From positions 62,001 to 126,000 of the forward strand of contig VWYX01001231.1 in the NCBI GenBank assembly GCA_013396525.1: a stretch of DNA of 64,000 bases. Reading direction: 5' to 3'. The position numbers and the translations under genes are program-made. The notes beneath the pieces are model-generated. The model ran no database searches. It saw nothing but the letters and a program-made list of their open reading frames with translations, and had not been told where the DNA came from. The DNA comes from Chaetorhynchus papuensis. Lineage: Eukaryota > Chordata > Aves > Passeriformes > Rhipiduridae. The stretch's first letter is position 1. Each line of letters begins with the position of its first letter. Positions 57,702 to 64,000 of this stretch are shown in pieces.

Positions 57702-57909
57702 CCCCCGGCCTCAGATCCCGCCGTTCCCTCGTGCCACATCCAGCGTTCCACATCCCCCGGCCTCAGATCCCGCCGTTCCCTCGTGCCATGTCCAGCGTTC
57801 CACATCCCCCGGCCTCAGATCCCACCATTCCCTCGTGCCACGTCCAGCATTCCACATCCCCCGGCCTCAGATCCCGCCGTTCCCTCGTGCCATGTCCAGC
57901 GTTCCGCAC
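57702..57909 (+). repeat. 52-bp minisatellite, 4 copies
   Basis: Period exactly 52, copies starting at 57702, 57754, 57806 and 57858. Each begins CCCCCGGCCTCAGATCCC and ends with CCAGCGTTCC followed by ACAT or GCAC. A few substitutions separate the copies. Confidence 0.95.
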
Positions 57910-58548
57910 TCGGGGCAGGATTCCTGCCCAGGACCACCCTGCCACGCCGGGCTGCCCAGAGCTCTGGTGCCAGGCTGTGAACCCGGGGCACCTCTCTGGG
58001 TTACCTTAGGGGGTTCAGCCTCGCCTGGAACACAGAGCTCACCTACGTGATGAGTCCTCTTGGCACCCCCAGTGCCCCCACACCCCTCCGTGGCAGCTCT
58101 GGGACCTTGGGGCTCCAAACATCGGTGAATGTTTCAGCTGGGGCTGAGCAGGGCCCTCAGAGAATTTCACTGATGCACACACGGCACGAGTGACGCCATT
58201 CTGCGATGTGCAGGTCTGGGGAGGTCCCTTTTATCCTCAGCGACAACAGAAAAGTCAACATTTCCCATAAAGTGAAGTTACTGAAAAACTCATTTTAAGA
58301 ATTACCAATGCCAGCATGTCTGGGGTTTGTTGGTGGTTTGTTTCTTGGGGTTTTCTTCTCTTTTGCTTTCCTTGTGGGTTTTCCCCCTTTTTTCCCACAA
58401 GTGCTTTTCAGAACACTTGGTTTTGCCTGTTTCCATTTTACTCTAATCTGTCACAGTCAGGAGGACACAGATCCCTCAGCAGGGAGGCAGCACTTGGCTG
58501 TGTCCCCTTCCAGGTTCCCCCAAATGAAGCCCCAGGGAAGAGCTGGGG

Positions 58549-58580
58549 ATTTATTTATTTACTTACTTATTTATTTATTC
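58549..58580 (+). repeat. (ATTT)n-like microsatellite
   Basis: ATTT units with two ACTT variants, about eight units. Confidence 0.85.
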
Positions 58581-59202
58581 CCAGTTCTGTGGCTCGAGAC
58601 CAGCACTGAGGGGTGGCAGGGCCACTCCTGAGCACGGGGCTCGTGACGTGCTGTGGGCACGGGGGAGAGGCACCAGGCTCAAAATAGGACAGGGAACAAA
58701 TTTATTTATCCAGCCCCAGAAAGCGGCAGTTTCTCCTTTTTTTGTCACATTTTCTCATTCTTCACATTTTTTCCCTGCAGAAGCCAAACACCCTTTCCCA
58801 AAGCACTCAGCAGCCAAATCCCAGGAGCTGCACAGCAGGAACCACACACTGGATGCAGCAGAAAATACTCCTGATTATGAGAGAAGTTTTTTATCACTCC
58901 AGCAGGGTTTTAAGGAAGACAAACGGCTTCCTTAAGCAAATTTCCTTTTGATGGCAAAAAAAATGGTCAATTTTTTTCCACCATCACAAGTTAAATATTT
59001 CATTTCAAATGCAGAGGCTGTGGTTTGCTGCAGCCCTGAGAGCAGAGAACAGGATGCATTTCCACCCCCTTCTGCTTTCATTCAATGGGCCTTTTAGGAA
59101 AAGACTCCAAGACTTAAATGCTGTTTGCAGGGGAAGTTTAATGGAGTCTGGAAAACCCTCAGGAGCACCTTCTTCCTTTCCTTTGCTTCCAGCTCAGCCA
59201 GG

Positions 59203-59571
59203 TCATTCCCTCTTGCTGGAACAGGCCAGGGAGCTCTGGGGCAGCACAGTCGAGGAAGGTTTTCTTGCACAAACGATCCTGTGGCAACCACCCGGTGGTG
59301 TCCAACTGCTCTCCTTGGGCATTCCCATGGAATCCTCCTCAGTCCCGGCGGTGCTGCCTCTCCTGCCCCGCACTGGGGTCTGCTCCTGGGCCCGGGCGTC
59401 TCGGGAGCCCCTGTGGGGCGGGGGCTCTGCGGCACGGCCGGGGGGAGCCCTGCCCAGCTGGTCCTGCTGGACCAGCAGCCGCACCAGGGGCCCCGTGTGG
59501 GTCACGTAGGCGGGCCCGGGGGGCTGCCGGGGCACCAGGGGGCTGGGCAGCCCCACGTTGGCCGAGGGCAT
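59203..59571 (-). CDS. CDRT4: CDRT4 homologue (CMT1A duplicated region transcript 4)
   Basis: A 122-codon frame (ATG at 59571, TGA at 59203-59205) just after an acceptor reading GGTTCCAG (first exon base 59579). Two blocks match human CDRT4 as I recall it: NVGLPSPL followed by GPAYVTHT at residues 5-26 (human NTGLPRKL and WPAYVTYT), and RIVCARKP at 98-105 (human KIIFARKP). These sit at the same distances from the ends as in the 151-residue human protein. The middle is GC-driven, rich in Arg, Pro and Gly, and not alignable by eye. Position and strand next to TEKT3 agree with human 17p12. Function is unknown. The true start may lie in an upstream exon, since the frame is open to the acceptor; no such exon was recognised. 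Confidence 0.8.
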   Translation of the reverse strand: MPSANVGLPSPLVPRQPPGPAYVTHTGPLVRLLVQQDQLGRAPPGRAAEPPPHRGSRDARAQEQTPVRGRRGSTAGTEEDSMGMPKESSWTPPGGCHRIVCARKPSSTVLPQSSLACSSKRE

Positions 59572-62099
59572 CACATCCCCTGGAACCCAAAAACAGAGCG
59601 TGAGAGCACAGCCAGGCGCTCCCGCCAGCTTCCCTCCCCGGGAAGGGTCACAAAGGATTCCTCAGGTAGCACCAGGGACGCTCTTTGGAGCCAAGGACCA
59701 CGCTGGGATCAGCGATGGCTTTGCTGTGGCTGTAGGGGCCAGGCAGCACCAAGGGACAGCAGTGCCCGTGGCTGCTCTGCATCCAGAGTCAAACAATCCA
59801 TGGAAAAAACTGGTGATATCCATAATTTCTACCTTTGTGCCTTTATTTCTGTGTTTGAGCGACAACCCCCTACAGGAGGGTTAAATAATGAACTTTTTAC
59901 AGGAGAATTCAATTATTTTCCAAGTGTTTCTGGTGACCAGGGAGTTCTGGCTCAGCCCATCTTCCAGAGAACCAGGACAGACCGTGGGATACCCCAGCAG
60001 AAGGATTTGAGATCCTGGGAGCAGCTCTGAACAGCCCCAGGGGTTTGATGGTGACAGTGCACACATGGGGGCTGCAGCTCTGCACCCCGTGCGAAACAGC
60101 AGGATCAGACACAAACCAACACAATGAGGCACAAAAAGAGCTGATGTGGAGCCTTTCCCCCACTTTTACAGGCTGCAGTTCGTGTCTTTGTAACATGGAT
60201 AAACACAGAGACACCAGCCAGGGCTGAGCTGTGGGGCTCGTTCAGCTGGATCAAAGCCTGGGGAGAGAACTCCAAACACCCCCGAGGAGCAGCAAAACCT
60301 CCCAGTGCTCCCAGGCAGACCCAAAGGGTGCCAGGGAGTGTGACAGCGAGGCCACAGCCAAAGCAGCACCCCCAGCTCCTCAGCACCCAGACAGAGCCGA
60401 GCATGGGGCAGGAGCACACCCAAAGGAGCGGGAGAGCAGCTGCTGCTCATCACCACCAAACAAAGCCACCCCCACGTCCTGCAGAGCAGAGATCCAGCTC
60501 AGTCCCTCACCTGAGCCACCAACTGCGCACAGGAGAGGCAAGGAACGAGCACACCGAGGTGGTGGAACAGGGAAGGACAGGGATTATGGGATGTGGGGCT
60601 GGCCCACACCTCCCACTGGTGTTTTCCTTGGAACATTCACCTTCCCTGCTCCAAGCCAGATGTTCCCAGCTCCAGGGGTGAAGAGGCTGGCTGAGCTCAC
60701 ATGTCCAGGACAGGAGGACATGTGCGTGCAGCAGGAGCGGCTCCCGTGTTACTTAATCCTGGATAAACACTGCCACTCACGGGATATTCCTGTAGGCTGG
60801 GGTTTCTAAAGGGCCTGGGTGCCCAACTGCTACAGCATCATCTCACAGGGCAATAAAGGGGTTTTACACTTTCCCAAATGGTGAGAGAAAAGAAGCAATG
60901 TGATGGAGAAGCAACTGTGATCCAGTTTGGATTTCTGACAGTGTGGGAACTTTTGGTGTCAGGAGAAAGTTTGGATACCACCAGCTGACTTTTTCTGTGT
61001 GGTTGTGGGTGCTTGGGTGCAAAGAACCTCAGACAAGGCCACAAGATCAGATTTCCCACCTTGCAGAGCAGAGACAGAGGCTGGTAAAAATCCCAGACAT
61101 TTCTCCTCTGACCTTCTCTCTAACCCTTCCCAAAGGAGAAATGATAAAGAAGCCACAGGGAAAGGACACTCAAATATCTCCCTGACTGCAGAGCCTGGAT
61201 CCAGCAGCTTTCTCTGCATTACATCCCTGGGGAGGCTCCCACAGGAGCAACTCCTTCACACCAAGAGCGTGACAGGAGAGCCCTGGGAGCTGAGGATGGG
61301 AATGCAAAGCACTGCAGAGAAGATGCCAAGGGAAAGCCCAGAGCTGACAACATCTCGGAGCAAAACGAGCTGGGATCATCAGCCACGCTTTGTTATTTAC
61401 AGCTTGTGCTTGGCTACTGGCCTGGAAGTGACTCCAGAGCCCAGGGAGAAAAGGCTCCCTGACATCCCTGGGAATGCTCTAAGCATGAGCTCCTCTCCCC
61501 ACAGCACCTGCCAGGGAGAGCAGTCCCAGCTGATCCCTGGGATCCTGGGAAAGGCTTTCCAGGCACACCTGGCCTGGCTCCCCTCCCGCTGCAGGCACAG
61601 ATCATCACTGCCCCTGCCCTGCCAGGGCTCATCTGGAGCTGTCCACACCAAGGGCTCAGCTCAGGACCTGCTGCAGTGGGAAATGCTCCCGCACACCCCT
61701 GGCCCATCCCAACCCCAGCTCGGGGTCTGGCTGAGGCACTGGGGGCACTGGTGGGACTGGGATGTTCCCTCCAGGCTGAGGCACCTGAGATGAGCCAGGC
61801 CCCCACAGCACACAGACATCCCAAAAAATTCATTTTGGCAGTTTTCACCCTTGGGCACGAGCTGATGCAGAGGCTCTGGAGGACCCTGCACAGTGGATCC
61901 CCTCTGCATAACCTGGAGGATGCAAAAAGCAGCTGCAGCCGTGGTCCCATGGGAGGGACTGTGGGAGGTCCCACCCTGAGCTGGCAGCACAACGCAGGGA
62001 GAGGATGGGCCTGAGACCCTGCCCACGGCCACCCAAAGGGCAGCACCCCCAGCACAGAGCAGCACTGGTGCTGCACCCCAGCATCTGCAAAGGCATTCA

Positions 62100-62245
62100 G
62101 TCACTTTGGTGCCCTCTGTCCCAGGCCAGGCTGGACGGGGCTGGGAGCACCCTGGGCTGGGGAAGGTGTCCCTGCCCATGGCAGGGGGGGACAAGGTGAG
62201 ATTTAAGGTCCTTTCCACCCAAACCAGTCTGAGATTCTCTGAGCC
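62100..62245 (+). mobile_element. CR1 LINE tail
   Basis: CAGGCCAGGCTGGACGGGGC, CCCATGGCAGGGGGGGACAA and CCACCCAAACCAGTCTGAGA. Truncated at about 145 bp. Confidence 0.85.
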
Positions 62246-63684
62246 AGTGCAAAAATTGAATCAAAAAGCCTCCTTTGTGCACCACAAGCTGCCCCCTGCA
62301 TCCAGCTGTGGCTCAGGAGCAGCCAGAGCTGAGCCAGGACTCCCCGAGGCCACATCCCCTGGTCTGGCAGCAGGAGCCCCAGGCACAGCCCAGCCGGGCT
62401 GTAAATCAGGCTCAGGGTGTTGGGACACCACAGGAACCCCTTTGGAGAGCAGAGTGTAAAAGACCCCTTTGCTCAAACAATGACCCTTTTGTGACGCTGA
62501 AAAGGGCAAACCCAGAATTTTATAGTTCATTACAGAATTACAATTTCTGTGAGAGTGGGGACACACGCAGCCTGCTTTAAATCCAAATTAATGCTGCTGA
62601 GCTGCAAGACACTGACAGACAAAGGTCCACGTTTTTTTAACTCTATCCAAAAAATCACCAGCAAAGCCAGGAACAGACAGATACATAGAATATCATCACA
62701 CAGAGAACACGGCTTCTCCTTAGCAGCCAGAGCTTAAACACGTGCTGAGATCTGCTCAGGCTTTCCCCAGTTTCACCCAATTAACAATTCACCTCATCAG
62801 CAGGCTGTGCTGTATCCCTGCCATTGTATGAGGCTTCATCTGGCTCATTTTCTTTACCTTTTCATGATGGGAATAAAACAAAACCCGAGGCAAAGCCCTG
62901 GTGCAAAACCCTCGCCCAATGAAGATGTGCCCCGTGATGCCACCCTGCGCTGCCAGCACACGGGAGCTGGGCAGGGCTGCACTGAGGGATTTGGTTCCAC
63001 TCCTGCAGCTGCAGGGAGAGAGGTTCCGGGGAATACAAGGAAAAACTCTCCCCAGAGGAAGGAGGGAGGGTGGCTTTTCTGAGAGCCATTTGAGCCATAA
63101 AGCACCCAGCACTTTGCCTCATGCTACAACTCATGAGTTTAATCCTCAGAGCTGCTGGCAGCGGGACAGGTTTCACACTCTTATATTTAGAGAGCCTCGC
63201 CTGACAAACAGCCAAAGCTGTCGCCTGTAAATCAGGGGGTTCTGACAGGGCCCAGAGCAGGCAGTAAAAGCAAATGGGGGAAATGAAATTACAGGCTGCA
63301 GAGGGACCTCTGGGAAAGAATAAGCTTTTATTTTCTGTTTCTAAAGTTCACAGTCATTGGAAATATTTCTCCCTCTGTTCTTTCATTTGTTTTGCAGCCA
63401 GCCCTGCTGTCAGGCTCTGGGCCCCCTCGGCTTCCCATTCACTTGGCCTTGGCTGCGTGGTCCCCACATTCCTGGCTGGGGTGCCCTGGCCTGCAGGAGC
63501 TGGCAGATCCCAGGGATGGGGCAGAGCAGATTCCACACGTGGTTCCCTGCAGCCAGGGGAAGCAGGAACTGGGCACTCACACACCCCTGCAGCCCACAGG
63601 ACCCCAGGCCTGGGGACAGGGTCCTGTCTGGGAGGGAGATCACAGCACATGGGGCCTTAGGGTGGAGATGGCAGTGTGAGATTC

Positions 63685-63730
63685 ACAGCTGGAGTCAGCC
63701 TTAAAGGCCCTTTCCAGCATTAATGACTCT
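63685..63730 (+). mobile_element. Possible CR1 tail remnant
   Basis: GCCTTAAAGGCCCTTTCCAG followed by ATTAATGACTCTGCAATC resembles a decayed CR1 3' end. Only about 45 bases. Confidence 0.35.
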
Positions 63731-64000
63731 GCAATCTTCCCCTGACACGGGGTTTTCGTTCACACTGAAAAATCTCCTTTTCCTCAACGAAAGGGAAGCA
63801 CAGAAAACTCCTGCAGTACCCTGCAGCAGCTGCTGTCCCTCCTGCCCCACAGCCTCAATGCTGCATTTTACCTGCTTAGCCTGCGTGGCTGGGGGATCCT
63901 CAAGACAGAGGCTTCCTGCCTCCAAGGCTCCCATCCAAGGGTTTTCCAACCTCTCAGCTTAAGCAAAATGAGGAGAACCAAGTTCTCCTCTGACAGAAGC

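Larger units (their letters stand above)
39300..59202. other. TEKT3-CDRT4 intergenic region
   Basis: About 20 kb with no convincing exon. It is dotted with short CR1 tails, mostly in the minus orientation, and small tandem repeats. AT-rich patches at 47090-47450 and 48860-49080 interrupt otherwise GC-rich unique sequence. A good acceptor followed by a short frame on the minus strand near 40325 and another on the + strand near 52166 are isolated signals without homology. Confidence 0.55.
59580..64000. other. 5' flank of CDRT4, nothing recognised
   Basis: Contains one clear CR1 tail (62100-62245) and one doubtful fragment (63685-63730). An open frame of 264 codons on the + strand at 60999-61793 has no recognisable domain and looks like chance. 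Non-coding upstream exons of CDRT4 may lie here but could not be identified. Confidence 0.5.

Noticed and set aside
60999..61793. 264-codon + strand frame upstream of CDRT4
   Set aside because: Considered as a new gene, but it lacks domains, periodic structure or a convincing promoter; best explained by chance in stop-poor sequence.
1..64000. CRISPR arrays, operons, insertion sequences, phage or plasmid functions
   Set aside because: The short tandem arrays have no spacer architecture, and introns, CR1 elements and the gene content show vertebrate nuclear DNA; no prokaryotic system is present.

Overview
The window is vertebrate nuclear DNA, almost certainly from a bird. It contains about nineteen recognisable CR1 retrotransposon tails, is GC-rich with many short GC-rich minisatellites, and has split genes with GT-AG introns and compact spacing, as on an avian microchromosome. 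There is no prokaryotic gene organisation. A 100-base run of N (7834-7933) marks a scaffold gap.

Three protein-coding genes are supported, all on the minus strand. From right to left (their direction of transcription) they are CDRT4 (59203-59571), TEKT3 (seven coding exons, 38003 down to 31984) and PMP22 (four coding exons, 23997 down to 10280, with a non-coding first exon near 24853-24970). The same three neighbours in the same order and orientation form the core of the human 17p12 interval whose duplication causes Charcot-Marie-Tooth disease type 1A. The window is therefore the avian counterpart of that interval, strongly compressed.

Layout: 1-9200 is the 3' flank of PMP22, without genes but with several AT-rich tracts of conserved-element character, CR1 pieces and minisatellites. 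9205-24970 is PMP22, whose introns hold an 11-bp and a 17-bp minisatellite and CR1 copies. 24080-25290 is its CpG-island promoter with a perfect EGR-family site. 25300-31983 is the PMP22-TEKT3 intergenic space. 31984-39240 is TEKT3, including a tentative upstream non-coding exon and an RFX half-site. 39300-59202 is a roughly 20-kb intergenic tract with nine clear or possible CR1 tails and four small tandem arrays. 59203-59579 is the CDRT4 coding exon. 59580-64000 shows no gene that I can support.

The coding models were rebuilt by hand from splice signals and protein similarity. Both multi-exon genes close perfectly in frame: PMP22 gives 160 codons plus stop, TEKT3 gives 494 codons plus stop. 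The three genes are linked by ancestral synteny rather than by a shared pathway. PMP22 is a myelin tetraspan membrane protein, TEKT3 is a ciliary and flagellar filament protein, and CDRT4 is an uncharacterised small protein. No unknown multi-gene system was found. The most useful leads are the regulatory sites (a miR-29 site, an EGR site and an X-box half-site), the diverged CDRT4, and the minisatellite close to PMP22 exon 4.
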